A stretch of DNA of 54,955 bases from an uncultured Christensenella sp. (GCA_910577875.1 CAJTNY010000010.1:1-54955), one strand, 5' to 3'. Shown: positions 17,116 through 26,849, counted from the first letter of the stretch. The notes: generated by a model from the sequence alone, not told the origin. Numbers and translations: made by a program.

Positions 17116-17118
17116 TAC

Positions 17119-17144
17119 AAGCGTTGTTTATAAGCGTTGTTTTT
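17119..17144 (+). repeat. Tandem 13-bp repeat in exporter leader
   Basis: AAGCGTTGTTT occurs twice back to back (17119 and 17132) between the promoter and the GGAGG ribosome site. It could be an operator for a dimeric regulator or a chance duplication. Confidence 0.4.
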
Positions 17145-17162
17145 CGGTAACGGAGGAAATAA

Positions 17163-18071
17163 ATGATAATCGAAATTGAAAATCTTAAAAAGTCTTTCAA
17201 AGACGTGCAGGCGGTAAACGATATTTCGTTTAAAACAAAAGAAGGCGAACTTTTTGCTTTTCTCGGAGTAAACGGCGCAGGAAAGTCAACGACCATTAAT
17301 ATAATAAGCGGAGTTCTGAAAAAAGATGGCGGAAGCGTAAAAGTATGCGGATACGATATCGAGAAAGATTGCGATAAAATAAAAAGTAACATTGGAATTG
17401 TTTTTCAGAATTCAGTCCTTGACAAACGATTAAGCGCATACGATAATCTTAAATACCGCGCTAATTTATATGGAATTTTCGGGAACGATTTTCAAGCCCG
17501 CCTTGAAGAAATGAATAAGCTATTGGATTTGAAGGATATATTGAAACGTCCGTTAAATAAGCTTTCGGGCGGTCAGAAAAGGCGTATCGATATTGCGCGG
17601 GCGCTTATTCACAGCCCTAAGCTTTTAATTCTTGACGAGCCGACCACGGGACTTGACCCCAAGACGAGAATAACCGTTTGGAGCGTTATAGATAAACTCA
17701 GAAAAGAAGACGGATTATCCGTCTTTCTTACGACCCATTATATGGAGGAAGCCGCAGATTCCGATTACGTTGTAATAATCGACTCGGGCAAGATGGTGGC
17801 AGAGGGGACTCCGCATGATTTGAAAAGCAAATATGCAAATGATTATGTCAAATTCTATAACAACCGAGAAGAAGCGGAAAAATATTTTTCATCTATCGGC
17901 TTAAAGATAAGGAACGAACGTGATTTTACCGAAATAGAACTTAACAGAACATCTGAGATAGTGAAGTATTTCAAAGAAAAGTCCGAGCTGTTTGACGATT
18001 TTGAAGTTTTAAAGGGAAATATGGATAATGTATTTTTGAAAGTTACGGGCAAGGATTTACTGGGAGGTTAG
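17163..18071 (+). CDS. ABC transporter ATP-binding protein (ABC-2/drug exporter type)
   Basis: 302 residues. Walker A GVNGAGKST (about residues 38-46), Q-loop GIVFQNS, signature LSGGQKRRID (about 138-147), Walker B LLILDEPTTGLDP and the H-loop TTHYMEEA are all intact. The C-terminal extension is typical of DrrA-like subunits. It powers an exporter with the permease encoded 2 nt downstream; the substrate is unknown, with antibiotics or lipids common in the family. The ATG follows CGGAGGAAAT. Confidence 0.93.
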   Translation: MIIEIENLKKSFKDVQAVNDISFKTKEGELFAFLGVNGAGKSTTINIISGVLKKDGGSVKVCGYDIEKDCDKIKSNIGIVFQNSVLDKRLSAYDNLKYRANLYGIFGNDFQARLEEMNKLLDLKDILKRPLNKLSGGQKRRIDIARALIHSPKLLILDEPTTGLDPKTRITVWSVIDKLRKEDGLSVFLTTHYMEEAADSDYVVIIDSGKMVAEGTPHDLKSKYANDYVKFYNNREEAEKYFSSIGLKIRNERDFTEIELNRTSEIVKYFKEKSELFDDFEVLKGNMDNVFLKVTGKDLLGG

Positions 18072-18073
18072 TT

Positions 18074-18988
18074 ATGACGGATTATAAAAAGCTTGTTTCT
18101 TTGGTGAAACGCAATACAAAATGCTATTTTAAGGACAAAGTAACGTTTTTTATGTCGCTGATAACGCCGCTCATATTGTTGGTTTTATTCGTAACTTTTT
18201 TAAGAAACGTTTACATCGAAAGCTTTCAGTTAGCTTTAACCGAAAATAATCTGAATATTAATAACCGAATAATCGAAGGGATAGCCGGAGCGTGGCTTAT
18301 GTCTTCTATTTTGAGCGTAAGCTCAGTAACGGTCGCATTTTGTTCGAATGTAATAATGATTGAAGATAAAATTAATTGTGCGGTAAATGATTTCAGCGTT
18401 TCCCCCGTTAAAAGTACGACGGTTTCGATTGCTTATTTCGTGTCGAACTTTTTCGTTACGTTTATTGTGATGATGTGCGTAATGGTGATTGGGCATATTT
18501 ATCTTGCGGCAGTCGGCTGGTATATAACGGTAGGCGACGTGTTTATGATTATCGTTGACTGCATATGCTGTATACTTTTCGGAACGTTGCTTGCAGGCGT
18601 TGTTGAAAGCTTTGTTTCCTCGCAGGGCGGACTTTCCGCGGTTGCTACGCTGGTATCTTCGATGTACGGATTTATCAGCGGAGCATATATGCCCATTTCG
18701 AGTTTTTCAAAAGGTTTGCAGAACTTTTTATGTATGCTTCCTGGAACTTACGGCGTGGGGATTTTACGTAATCACTATATGAACGGATATATTTCCGCGC
18801 TTTCGGGCGCAGGGGTACCTGTGGAATCATTGAACTCTATAAAAGACAGCTTTGATGCAAACATATACTTATTCGGTAAAAATATTCCTCTCGGCGCTAT
18901 GTACGGAATACTGCTCGGAGCGTGCGCGGTTCTGCTTGTTGCTTATATTGCAATAGTATTTATTAAAAACAGAAAATCTGTCAAATAA
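18074..18988 (+). CDS. ABC-2 type permease
   Basis: 304 residues with about six transmembrane spans: one after the N-terminal basic region (FFMSLITPLILLVLFVTFL), a loop, then paired spans (VSNFFVTFIVMMCVMVIGHIY and following) and a final span before KNRKSVK. The segment SSMYGFISGAYMPISSFSKGLQNFLCMLPGTYG is the usual ABC-2 motif region. It forms the membrane channel for the ATPase encoded just upstream; the genes are separated by 2 nt and surely co-transcribed. Confidence 0.9.
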   Translation: MTDYKKLVSLVKRNTKCYFKDKVTFFMSLITPLILLVLFVTFLRNVYIESFQLALTENNLNINNRIIEGIAGAWLMSSILSVSSVTVAFCSNVIMIEDKINCAVNDFSVSPVKSTTVSIAYFVSNFFVTFIVMMCVMVIGHIYLAAVGWYITVGDVFMIIVDCICCILFGTLLAGVVESFVSSQGGLSAVATLVSSMYGFISGAYMPISSFSKGLQNFLCMLPGTYGVGILRNHYMNGYISALSGAGVPVESLNSIKDSFDANIYLFGKNIPLGAMYGILLGACAVLLVAYIAIVFIKNRKSVK

Positions 18989-18999
18989 CTGAAATTGAT

Positions 19000-19027
19000 T
19001 TGATTTTTTACCTTGCTGTGTTATAAT
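19000..19027 (+). promoter_or_regulatory. Promoter of aminopeptidase gene
   Basis: TTGATT at 19000-19005 and a perfect TATAAT at 19022-19027 with a 16-bp spacer. Confidence 0.6.
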
Positions 19028-19053
19028 TAAATAAAAAGTTTTCGGAGCAAATT

Positions 19054-20280
19054 ATGGAACAGGAAAGATTAAAAAAATATGCCAATTTAATAGTTAAATG
19101 CGGTTTAAACGTACAAAAGGGACAGGAGATAATAATCAGGTGTGGACTTGATCAGCCCGAGTTTGTCGCTATGGTTACGGAAGAATGTTATAAACGCGGT
19201 GCGGAACGCGTGAAGGTAGAATGGTCGTATATGCCTGTCAGTAAAATACATTTGAATTATAAAAGTTTGGAAACACTTTCTGAAGTTACCGACGTTGAAA
19301 AGGCGGAGTGGCAAAGAAAAGTAGATAAGCTGACTTGTCTTTTATGGCTGGATTCGGATGACCCCGACGGTCTGAACGGTACCGATAGCGAAAAAATTTC
19401 CAAAGCAAATATGGCAAGGTATCCGATAATAAAACCGTATCGTGACACGCTTGATAATAAATATCAGTGGTGTATTGCCGCCGTACCGGGTAAAGAGTGG
19501 GCGCGTAAAATTTATCCCGAACTTACTGACGCGGAAGCAGTTGAAAAGCTGTGGGAAGATATTCTTTACTGCTCCCGCGTTGACGACGATCCCATCGCAG
19601 CGTGGGCGAAGCACAATGAAAATCTTGCAAAGCGTTGTGAATTCTTAAACGGATATAAATTTGAAAAGCTTGAATATAAAAGTTCAAACGGAACGGACTT
19701 TTCCGTCGGACTTAACCCGAAAGGTGTGTTTCAGGGCGGCGGCGGACGGACGCTCGGTACCGGCATATATTTTAACGCCAATATTCCCAGCGAAGAGGTG
19801 TTTACGTCGCCTATGCGCGGAATTGCGGAGGGAAAAGTAGTAGCAACGAAACCTCTTTCTTATCAGGGCAAACTTATTGAAAATTTCTGGTTCAGATTTG
19901 AAAACGGAAAGGTCATTGAACTGCACGCAGAAAGAAATCAGGATTTGCTTGAAAAAATGGTTTCAATGGACGAAGGAGCGGCTTATCTCGGCGAGTGCGC
20001 ACTGATTGCTCACGATTCCCCTATAAACAATACGGGTATATTATTTTACAACACGCTTTTCGACGAAAACGCAAGCTGTCATTTAGCACTCGGCAGAGGC
20101 TTTAACGACTGTCTTGAAAACTACGAAAAATATTCGGTTGAAGAGTGCGAAAAACTCGGCGTAAACAGTTCTATGATTCACGTCGATTTTATGATAGGAA
20201 GTAAAGATATGTCGATAACAGGTGTAACGAAAGACGGAAAGAGAGTTCAGATTTTTAAAGATGGGAATTGGGTAATTTGA
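19054..20280 (+). CDS. Aminopeptidase, M29 family
   Basis: 408 residues, the normal size of thermophilic-type (AmpS/AmpT) metallo-aminopeptidases, which remove N-terminal residues from peptides in the cytoplasm using two metal ions. Family features are the N-terminal YANLIVKCGLNVQKGQEIIIRC, then PSEEVFTSPMRGIAEG (Glu ligand), the substrate-site GECALIAHDSPINNTGILFYNTLFDENASCHLALGRGF, and the C-terminal IHVDFMIGSKDMSITG with His/Asp ligands. A GGAG ribosome site precedes the ATG, and the gene is monocistronic between a promoter and a bidirectional terminator. Confidence 0.95.
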   Translation: MEQERLKKYANLIVKCGLNVQKGQEIIIRCGLDQPEFVAMVTEECYKRGAERVKVEWSYMPVSKIHLNYKSLETLSEVTDVEKAEWQRKVDKLTCLLWLDSDDPDGLNGTDSEKISKANMARYPIIKPYRDTLDNKYQWCIAAVPGKEWARKIYPELTDAEAVEKLWEDILYCSRVDDDPIAAWAKHNENLAKRCEFLNGYKFEKLEYKSSNGTDFSVGLNPKGVFQGGGGRTLGTGIYFNANIPSEEVFTSPMRGIAEGKVVATKPLSYQGKLIENFWFRFENGKVIELHAERNQDLLEKMVSMDEGAAYLGECALIAHDSPINNTGILFYNTLFDENASCHLALGRGFNDCLENYEKYSVEECEKLGVNSSMIHVDFMIGSKDMSITGVTKDGKRVQIFKDGNWVI

Positions 20281-20287
20281 ACAAAAT

Positions 20288-20326
20288 AATTAAAATAGCG
20301 CGGTTTTATCGCGCTATTTTAATTTA
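20288..20326. terminator. Bidirectional terminator
   Basis: TTAAAATAGCGCG (20290-20302) pairs with CGCGCTATTTTAA (20310-20322). It serves the aminopeptidase gene and the converging methyltransferase gene. Confidence 0.88.
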
Positions 20327-20354
20327 AATTAAGTACTATGTTACGCATAAAAGC

Positions 20355-21518
20355 TTAAATCACCTGTAAAACGAAGAATTTTAAATATTGGGTTTCTTCG
20401 GCGCATAACAATGACGGGTGGTCAGGGGCTTGTGTTTTAACTTCAACGCTTCTTATAAGTCTTCCGCTTTCGCGCGCCGCTTCTATAAGCATTTTTTCGA
20501 ACAGGGACGAAGTCATATAGTGGGAACAGGAGCAAGTCAGAAGAAAGCCTCCGCGTTTAACTATTTTCATAGCAGTAAGGTTAATATCTTTATACCCGCG
20601 GTAAGCGTCTTTGACTTCATTTGCTGTTTTGCAGAATGCGGGCGGGTCTAAAATCACCGTGTCGAATTCCCGTTTTGATTTTTTAAAATTTCTGAGAACT
20701 TCGAATACGTCGCCGCAGAGAGTAGTTATATTTTTAAAGCCGTTTAATTTCGCGTTATCGTTTACGTTCTTTAAGGCAAGTTCGGAAATATCGCACGCCG
20801 TCACTTTTTGTGCGATAGTTGCGGCGTTAAGCGAAAAACCGCCGCTGTTACAGAAGCAGTCTAAAACTTCGCCTTTGCAGTATTTTCTCGCAGTTAAGCG
20901 GTTTTCTTTCTGATCGAGGAAGTAGCCTGTTTTTTGTCCGTTTTTTACGTCGACAAGCATTTTTATTCCGTTTTCGCAAATTTGCTGATAGTCCGGAACT
21001 TCGCCGTATAAAACTTGTTTTATTTCCGGCAAACCTTCTTTTTTTCTTACCGAAACGTCGCTACGTTCGTAAATTCCTTTCGGTGCGAAAAGTTTTATAA
21101 GACAGTCCGTTATAAGCTTTTTGCGCATATCAATACCCAGAGATAAACACTGCATAACGAGTATGTCGCCGTATTTGTCGATTATAAGCGCGGGTAGGTT
21201 GTCCGCTTCGCCGAAAACCATTCTGTAACAATTACTATAACCGAGTTTTATTCGGTAGTCGTCAGCTTCTTTTAAGCGTTTGAGATAAAATTCCTCGTCG
21301 TCGGTTTCGTTTCCGCGGATAAAAATTCTGACGAGAATTTTAGAGATGTGGTTAATATAGCCTTTGCCGATATATCTTCCGTCGTAGGAATATACCGTTG
21401 CGAGCGAACCGTTTTTGTCTTTATTTTCTATTTTTGCGATTTCATTGGCATAAACCCAGCTATGACCCGCAACTATGCGTTTTTCTTCGTTCTTTTTGAG
21501 ATAAATTTCGAAAGACAT
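20355..21518 (-). CDS. Class I rRNA methyltransferase, RlmI-like
   Basis: 387 residues. An N-terminal PUA domain (KKNEEKRIVAGHSWVYANEI) binds RNA, a middle alpha-beta region with YFLDQKENR follows, and a Rossmann SAM domain contains VLDCFCNSGGFSLNAA (motif I), TACDISELALKNVNDNAKLNG and the catalytic LDPPAF (motif IV). The cysteine motif LTCSCSHYM (motif VI) marks an m5C enzyme. By family it methylates 23S rRNA cytosine as E. coli RlmI does; the exact site is inferred. The ATG has an AAGGAG ribosome site, and the gene is monocistronic and divergent from the ABC exporter pair. Confidence 0.9.
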   Translation of the reverse strand: MSFEIYLKKNEEKRIVAGHSWVYANEIAKIENKDKNGSLATVYSYDGRYIGKGYINHISKILVRIFIRGNETDDEEFYLKRLKEADDYRIKLGYSNCYRMVFGEADNLPALIIDKYGDILVMQCLSLGIDMRKKLITDCLIKLFAPKGIYERSDVSVRKKEGLPEIKQVLYGEVPDYQQICENGIKMLVDVKNGQKTGYFLDQKENRLTARKYCKGEVLDCFCNSGGFSLNAATIAQKVTACDISELALKNVNDNAKLNGFKNITTLCGDVFEVLRNFKKSKREFDTVILDPPAFCKTANEVKDAYRGYKDINLTAMKIVKRGGFLLTCSCSHYMTSSLFEKMLIEAARESGRLIRSVEVKTQAPDHPSLLCAEETQYLKFFVLQVI

Positions 21519-21581
21519 TTATTTCTCCTTAAAAACAATATATCAAATTCAAAGATTAATTGCAAATGCTTTGAATAAAAA

Positions 21582-21610
21582 TTGCTTTTTAATTATTAAA
21601 ATGTTAAAAT
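21582..21610 (+). promoter_or_regulatory. Promoter giving a leaderless mRNA (ABC exporter)
   Basis: TTGCTT at 21582-21587, a 17-bp spacer, TAAAAT at 21605-21610, and then 7 nt to the ATG at 21618. It has the same architecture as the promoter at 5520-5548. No ribosome site is present. Confidence 0.62.
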
Positions 21611-21617
21611 ACGATAT

Positions 21618-23351
21618 ATGCGGAAATTGCTGAAATATTTGAAAAATTATAAATTACAGAGTGTTCTCGCTCCGTTGTTTAAACTGCTTGAAGCCGCTTT
21701 CGAACTTATTGTGCCGCTTGTGGTGGCGGCTATAATAGATAACGGAATTTCAGATAAAAATTGGCAATATATCTTATATTCCTGTTTGATTTTAACAGCG
21801 TTGGGGGTGGTCGGACTTATATGCGCAGTTGCCGCCCAGTATTTTGCCGCACGGGCGGCGGTCGGCTTTTCAAAAGAATTAAGACACGATTTGTTCAAAA
21901 AAATGCAAGCGCTCTCATATAGTCAGATAGACGGACTCGGGACTTCGAAAATGATTACGCGCATGACGAGCGACATCAATCAGATTCAGTCCGGAGTAAA
22001 CCTTGTTTTGAGGTTGTTTATGCGTTCGCCGTTTATTGTATTCGGTGCTATGATAATGGCTTTGTTTATCGATTTGGCGGCAGGCGGAGTGTTTGCCGCA
22101 GCGATAGTCGTTTTATGCGCCGTTGTTTTTGGGATTATGCTGACGAGCATACCGCTTTATAGAAAAGTTCAGGGCAGACTGGATAAGGTTACTACTGCAA
22201 CGCGCGAAACATTAACGGGGGCGCGGGTTTTACGGGCGTTCTGCAAAGAGGAAGAAGAAATAAAAAATTATAATGCCTTTAACGAAGAACTGAACAAATC
22301 ACAGCAATTCGTCGGCAAGATTTCCGCTCTTATGAATCCGCTTACGTATGCAATAATCAACACGGCTATAATCGCGTTGCTATATTTGGGCGCGGTTAAA
22401 GTCGACGGCGGACTTCTTTCGCAAGGTCAGGTTGTAGCGCTGTACAATTATATGAGTCAGATTCTAATCGAACTTATAAAACTTGCCAACCTTATTATTA
22501 CAGTTACGAAATCCTTTGCGTGTGCCGGAAGGGTTAGCGAAATACTCGAAATGTCTTCCGAGGTAAGCCGTGAAATTATATCGGATGAAAATCGTATTTC
22601 CGGTGTTCCGTATATTAGTTTCAGCAATGTATGTATGAATTACGGAAACGCGGAAATCGATGCATTGAGCGGAATTTCTTTCAGCGTTGAAAAGGGCGAA
22701 ACAGTCGGAGTGATTGGCGGAACGGGCGCCGGTAAAACGACATTGATTAATATGTTGCCGCATTTCTACGAAGCGTATTCGGGTGAAGTACTGATAGAAG
22801 GAATAAACGTTAATTGTATCGGTGATGAAAATCTTCGCGAACGAATCGGAATTGTTCCACAGAGGGCTGTTCTATTCAAGAGCAATATACGGGAAAATCT
22901 GCAGTGGGGTAAAGCCTGCGCGACGGATGAAGAAATTTTGTCTGCAATTGAAACGGCTCAGGCTTCGGACGTGATTGAATCGAAAAAAGGCGGGCTGGGG
23001 GCACCTGTTGAGCAGGGCGGTAAAAATTTTTCCGGTGGACAGAGGCAAAGACTTACGATTGCTCGCGCTTTGGTTAAAAAACCCGAAATTTTAATATTAG
23101 ACGACAGCGCTTCTGCTCTTGATTACGCAACTGACGCAAATCTCAGAAAATCTATTAAAAATCTCGATTATAAGCCTACTGTTTTTATTGTATCGCAGCG
23201 CACGTCTTCGATTAAACACGCTGATAAAATAATCGTGCTTGACGGAGGCAGGGCTGCGGGAATCGGAACGCACGAAGAGCTCTTGACTACTTGTGAAGTT
23301 TACAGAGAAATTCATTATTCGCAATATGCAAAAGAGGGAGATAAAGCATGA
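21618..23351 (+). CDS. Heterodimeric ABC exporter, degenerate-site half
   Basis: 577 residues: six transmembrane spans (about 1-310) followed by an ATPase domain. Walker A GGTGAGKTT and signature FSGGQRQRLTIARA are intact, but Walker B is ILILDDSASALD, with Asp in place of the catalytic Glu. That substitution, plus a partner with normal Walker B but altered signature, is the pattern of heterodimeric exporters such as TM287/288, which have one degenerate ATP site. The substrate is unknown; lipid or multidrug export is common. The first codon lies 7 nt after a -10 box without a ribosome site. It overlaps the partner by 4 nt (ATGA). Confidence 0.92.
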   Translation: MRKLLKYLKNYKLQSVLAPLFKLLEAAFELIVPLVVAAIIDNGISDKNWQYILYSCLILTALGVVGLICAVAAQYFAARAAVGFSKELRHDLFKKMQALSYSQIDGLGTSKMITRMTSDINQIQSGVNLVLRLFMRSPFIVFGAMIMALFIDLAAGGVFAAAIVVLCAVVFGIMLTSIPLYRKVQGRLDKVTTATRETLTGARVLRAFCKEEEEIKNYNAFNEELNKSQQFVGKISALMNPLTYAIINTAIIALLYLGAVKVDGGLLSQGQVVALYNYMSQILIELIKLANLIITVTKSFACAGRVSEILEMSSEVSREIISDENRISGVPYISFSNVCMNYGNAEIDALSGISFSVEKGETVGVIGGTGAGKTTLINMLPHFYEAYSGEVLIEGINVNCIGDENLRERIGIVPQRAVLFKSNIRENLQWGKACATDEEILSAIETAQASDVIESKKGGLGAPVEQGGKNFSGGQRQRLTIARALVKKPEILILDDSASALDYATDANLRKSIKNLDYKPTVFIVSQRTSSIKHADKIIVLDGGRAAGIGTHEELLTTCEVYREIHYSQYAKEGDKA

Positions 23352-25102
23352 AAGCCCTTCGTAAAAGCGTATTGACGCGTGTTTTTAAACAACTGAAAGG
23401 TTATAAGTTTTTACTTGTAGCTACTGTGATATTTGCCGTTATAACCGTTGCGGGTACGCTGGCGGTTCCCGTATTTTTCGGACAGGTAGTCAATCTTATA
23501 GTTCGGCAGGGCGAAGTTTATTTCAGTGAGATTTTTACGAAATTCGTTATAATAGCTGCTTGTATCGCCGTTACCGCTCTTGCGCAGTGGCTTATGAATA
23601 TAATAAATAACAAAATAGCTTACAGCGTTGTGAAAGATATACGAGAAGAAGCATTTGCCAATATACAGAGATTACCGCTTAAATATTTGGATGCGCAATC
23701 GTATGGAGATATTGTAAGCCGTAATATTGCCGATGTTGACCAGTTTGCGGATGGACTGTTAATGGGCTTTACGCAACTTTTTACGGGTGTTCTGACTATT
23801 ATCGGCACTCTTGTAATGATGCTTGTACTAAATTGGATTATTGCTTTGGTTGTTGTTGTAATAACGCCGCTTTCGCTTTTTGTGGCAAAATTCATTGCAT
23901 CGAGAACATATTCGCTGTTTAAGCATACTTCCGAAATAAGGGGAGAACAAACTGCGTTTATTGATGAAATGATAGGTAATTTAAAGGTGGTGCAGGCTTT
24001 TAACCGCGAGGACGAAAATATCGAGAAGTTCGATGAAATAAATTCGCGTCTGACGGACGCCTCGCTTAAATCTATTTTCTACTCATCATTAACAAACCCT
24101 TGTACAAGATTTGTAAATGCAATAGTTTACGCGGCTGTTGCGCTTTCCGGCGCGCTGATGCTCGTGTTTGAAACTCCTTTGCCGCTTATGTTCAACATCG
24201 GACTTTTAACAAGTCTTTTAGCCTATGCTAACCAATATACAAAGCCGTTCAATGAGATTTCCGGTGTCATCACCGAATTGCAGAACGCAATCGCCTGCGC
24301 GGGTAGAATTTATGAGCTCATCGACGAGGAGCCTCAGAAATCCGATGATGATGCTGACGTTCTCGGGAACGTGAAAGGCGACGTTGAATTCGAAAATGTA
24401 TATTTTTCATATTCGTCGGACAGAAAACTTATTGAGGACTTCAATTTAAAAGTCAGGGCGGGACAGAGAATAGCGATTGTAGGTCCTACCGGTTGCGGCA
24501 AAACTACGCTTATTAATTTATTGATGCGTTTTTACGACGTTGACAGTGGCAAGATTACTGTTGATAATATGAAAATAAACGACGTTACCCGTAAATCGCT
24601 TCGTTTAAATTACGGTATGGTTTTGCAGGAAACGTGGCTAAAAAGCGGTACAATAAAAGAAAATATCGCAATAGGTAAACCAGACGCAAGCGATGAAGAA
24701 ATAGTTTCTGCGGCGAAAGCGGCTCATTCTCATAAATTTATAATGCAGCTTCCGAACGGATATGAAACGGTAATCTCGGAAGACGGCGGAAATCTTTCCC
24801 AGGGTCAGAAACAGTTATTGTGTATAGCGCGGATAATGCTTTGTTTGCCTCCGATGCTTATTCTCGACGAAGCGACATCTTCGATAGATACGCGAACGGA
24901 ACAGAAAATTCAGAAAGCGTTTGCAAATCTTATGAACGGCAGAACGAGTTTTATCGTCGCGCACAGGCTTTCGACTATCAAAGAAGCCGATATAATTCTT
25001 GTTATGAAGGACGGGAATATAATTGAACATGGAAACCATGCTCAGCTGCTTAAAGCGGGCGGCTTCTATTCTGAATTATACAACAGCCAGTTTGCTGTTT
25101 AA
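23348..25102 (+). CDS. Heterodimeric ABC exporter, catalytic half
   Basis: 584 residues: a membrane domain of six spans (about 1-320) and an ATPase domain with Walker A GPTGCGKTT, Q-loop VLQETWLKSG, signature NLSQGQKQLLCIARI, Walker B MLILDEATSSIDT and H-loop VAHRLSTI. The signature has SQGQ in place of SGGQ, matching the catalytic half of heterodimeric exporters, where it faces the degenerate site of the partner. Translation is coupled to the upstream half by an ATGA overlap with GAGGGAG ahead of it. Confidence 0.93.
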   Translation: MKALRKSVLTRVFKQLKGYKFLLVATVIFAVITVAGTLAVPVFFGQVVNLIVRQGEVYFSEIFTKFVIIAACIAVTALAQWLMNIINNKIAYSVVKDIREEAFANIQRLPLKYLDAQSYGDIVSRNIADVDQFADGLLMGFTQLFTGVLTIIGTLVMMLVLNWIIALVVVVITPLSLFVAKFIASRTYSLFKHTSEIRGEQTAFIDEMIGNLKVVQAFNREDENIEKFDEINSRLTDASLKSIFYSSLTNPCTRFVNAIVYAAVALSGALMLVFETPLPLMFNIGLLTSLLAYANQYTKPFNEISGVITELQNAIACAGRIYELIDEEPQKSDDDADVLGNVKGDVEFENVYFSYSSDRKLIEDFNLKVRAGQRIAIVGPTGCGKTTLINLLMRFYDVDSGKITVDNMKINDVTRKSLRLNYGMVLQETWLKSGTIKENIAIGKPDASDEEIVSAAKAAHSHKFIMQLPNGYETVISEDGGNLSQGQKQLLCIARIMLCLPPMLILDEATSSIDTRTEQKIQKAFANLMNGRTSFIVAHRLSTIKEADIILVMKDGNIIEHGNHAQLLKAGGFYSELYNSQFAV

Positions 25103-25129
25103 ATAAAATAAAATTTTACGGAGAATTTA

Positions 25130-26707
25130 ATGTTACAGGTAAACAACGTCTCTCTTCAATACGGCAGTAAAAAACTGTTCGAGGAAGTAAATCTCAAATT
25201 CGTCAAAGGCAATTGTTACGGAATAATCGGAGCGAACGGCGCCGGTAAATCTACTTTTTTAAAAGTATTAAGCGGTGAAGTTGAGCCGAATAAAGGCGAC
25301 GTTTCTATGGACAAAACCGAAAGAATGTCCGTGCTCCAACAGAATCAGAATGCTTACGACCACGTTAGCGTTCTTCGTGCGGTGATGCTCGGTCATAAGC
25401 GTCTTGTCGATATAATGGACGAGAAAGACGCACTTTATGCAAAAGCGGATTTTACCGAGGAAGACGGCGTGCGTGCAAGCGAACTTGAAAGCGAATTTGC
25501 CGAATTGGGTGGCTGGGATGCAGAATACGAAGCTCAGACGCTTTTAAATGCGCTTGATATTACCGAAGAATACTATGATAAATTAATGTCCGAAATTGAT
25601 GCTAAACGCAAAGTAAAGATTTTGCTCGCACAGGCGCTGTTCGGAAACCCTGATATTTTGCTTTTGGACGAGCCGACGAACAACCTTGATATAAAAACGG
25701 TACGTTGGCTTGAAAATTATTTGCTTGATTTTGAAAATACAATCATTATCGTATCTCATAACCGACATTTTCTTAATAAAGTCTGTACTCATATTTGCGA
25801 CGTTGATTTCGGCAAAATCAATATGATGCTAGGAAACTATGATTTTTGGTATGAAACCAGTCAGCTTCTTGCTCGTCAGCAGAAGGACCAGAACAAGAAA
25901 AACGAACAGCGTGCGAAAGAATTACAGGAATTTATTGCAAGGTTTGCCGCAAATGCGTCAAAATCGCGTCAAGCTACGTCGAGAAAGAAAGAACTCGAAA
26001 AGCTTATTATTTCTGATTTCAAGCCTTCGCTCAGAAAATATCCTTTTATTGATTTTAAATACGAAAAAGAAATCGGTAACGATATTTTAATGGTGGAAGG
26101 TCTTACAAAAAAAGGTTACTTTGAGAATGTATCTTTTACCGTTCAGAAAGATGAAAAAATCGGTATCGTCAGCGATAAGAGCACTACCGTTTCGATGCTT
26201 TACGATATCCTCGTCGGTAAGGCTCAATCCGACGCGGGAACGGTGAAATGGGGCAAAACAATCTCTGCATCGTACTTCCCTGAAAATAATAACGAATATT
26301 TTCAAGGTTGCGATTATTCATTGGTTGATTGGTTGAGTCAGTATTCCAAGGACCACTATGAAGAATATCTTCGCGGCTGGCTCGGCAGAATGCTTTTTTC
26401 CGGAGAAGAGGCTTTGAAACAGGCGAAAGTGCTGAGCGGAGGAGAGAAAGTTCGCTGTATGCTTGCGAAAATGATGCTTGAAGGCGGCAATTTCCTAATT
26501 CTCGACGAACCGACGAACCATCTCGATTTGGAATCAATCACTTCGCTTAATAACGGAATGAAAAATTTCAAAGGCTGTATGCTGTTTACTTCACACGATC
26601 AGGAACTTATGAATACGGTTGCAAATCGAATTATTGAAATAAATGGTACCAAGGTTTTTGATAAAAAAGTTACTTACGATGAATACATCGATATGATCAC
26701 ACAATAA
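25130..26707 (+). CDS. ABC-F family ATPase with degenerate second nucleotide site
   Basis: 525 residues without membrane spans: two ATPase domains joined by a charged linker (about 235-300), as in ribosome-associated ABC-F proteins (YkpA/YbiT-like). Domain 1 has Walker A GANGAGKST and Walker B ILLLDEPTNNLD, but its signature region reads MSEIDAKRKVKILLAQALF instead of LSGGQ. Domain 2 has a normal LSGGEKVR signature and LILDEPTNHLD, but its Walker A position reads GIVSDKSTTVSML and lacks the GxGK[ST] core. So one composite site would be intact and the other crippled. It may act in translation rather than resistance. A CGGAG ribosome site precedes the ATG, 27 nt after the exporter pair. Confidence 0.9.
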   Translation: MLQVNNVSLQYGSKKLFEEVNLKFVKGNCYGIIGANGAGKSTFLKVLSGEVEPNKGDVSMDKTERMSVLQQNQNAYDHVSVLRAVMLGHKRLVDIMDEKDALYAKADFTEEDGVRASELESEFAELGGWDAEYEAQTLLNALDITEEYYDKLMSEIDAKRKVKILLAQALFGNPDILLLDEPTNNLDIKTVRWLENYLLDFENTIIIVSHNRHFLNKVCTHICDVDFGKINMMLGNYDFWYETSQLLARQQKDQNKKNEQRAKELQEFIARFAANASKSRQATSRKKELEKLIISDFKPSLRKYPFIDFKYEKEIGNDILMVEGLTKKGYFENVSFTVQKDEKIGIVSDKSTTVSMLYDILVGKAQSDAGTVKWGKTISASYFPENNNEYFQGCDYSLVDWLSQYSKDHYEEYLRGWLGRMLFSGEEALKQAKVLSGGEKVRCMLAKMMLEGGNFLILDEPTNHLDLESITSLNNGMKNFKGCMLFTSHDQELMNTVANRIIEINGTKVFDKKVTYDEYIDMITQ

Positions 26708-26786
26708 TATTTTACAATATTGTACAGAATTGGACTTTTTTTGACATAATTTTTAAAATTAAATTTGTATAATTTTACAAAATAAC

Positions 26787-26815
26787 TTTACTTTTGCGAT
26801 TTTATGCTGTATAAT
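26787..26815 (+). promoter_or_regulatory. Candidate spo0A promoter
   Basis: TTTACT at 26787-26792, a 17-bp spacer, and TATAAT at 26810-26815. A second -35-like TTGACA lies at 26741-26746 and a TATAAT at 26768-26773 (21-bp spacing, too long). Temporal switching between promoters, known for spo0A in Bacillus, is possible but not shown. Confidence 0.5.
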
Positions 26816-26849
26816 CTCATATATCATCAAAAAAGTTTGGAGATTTTAT

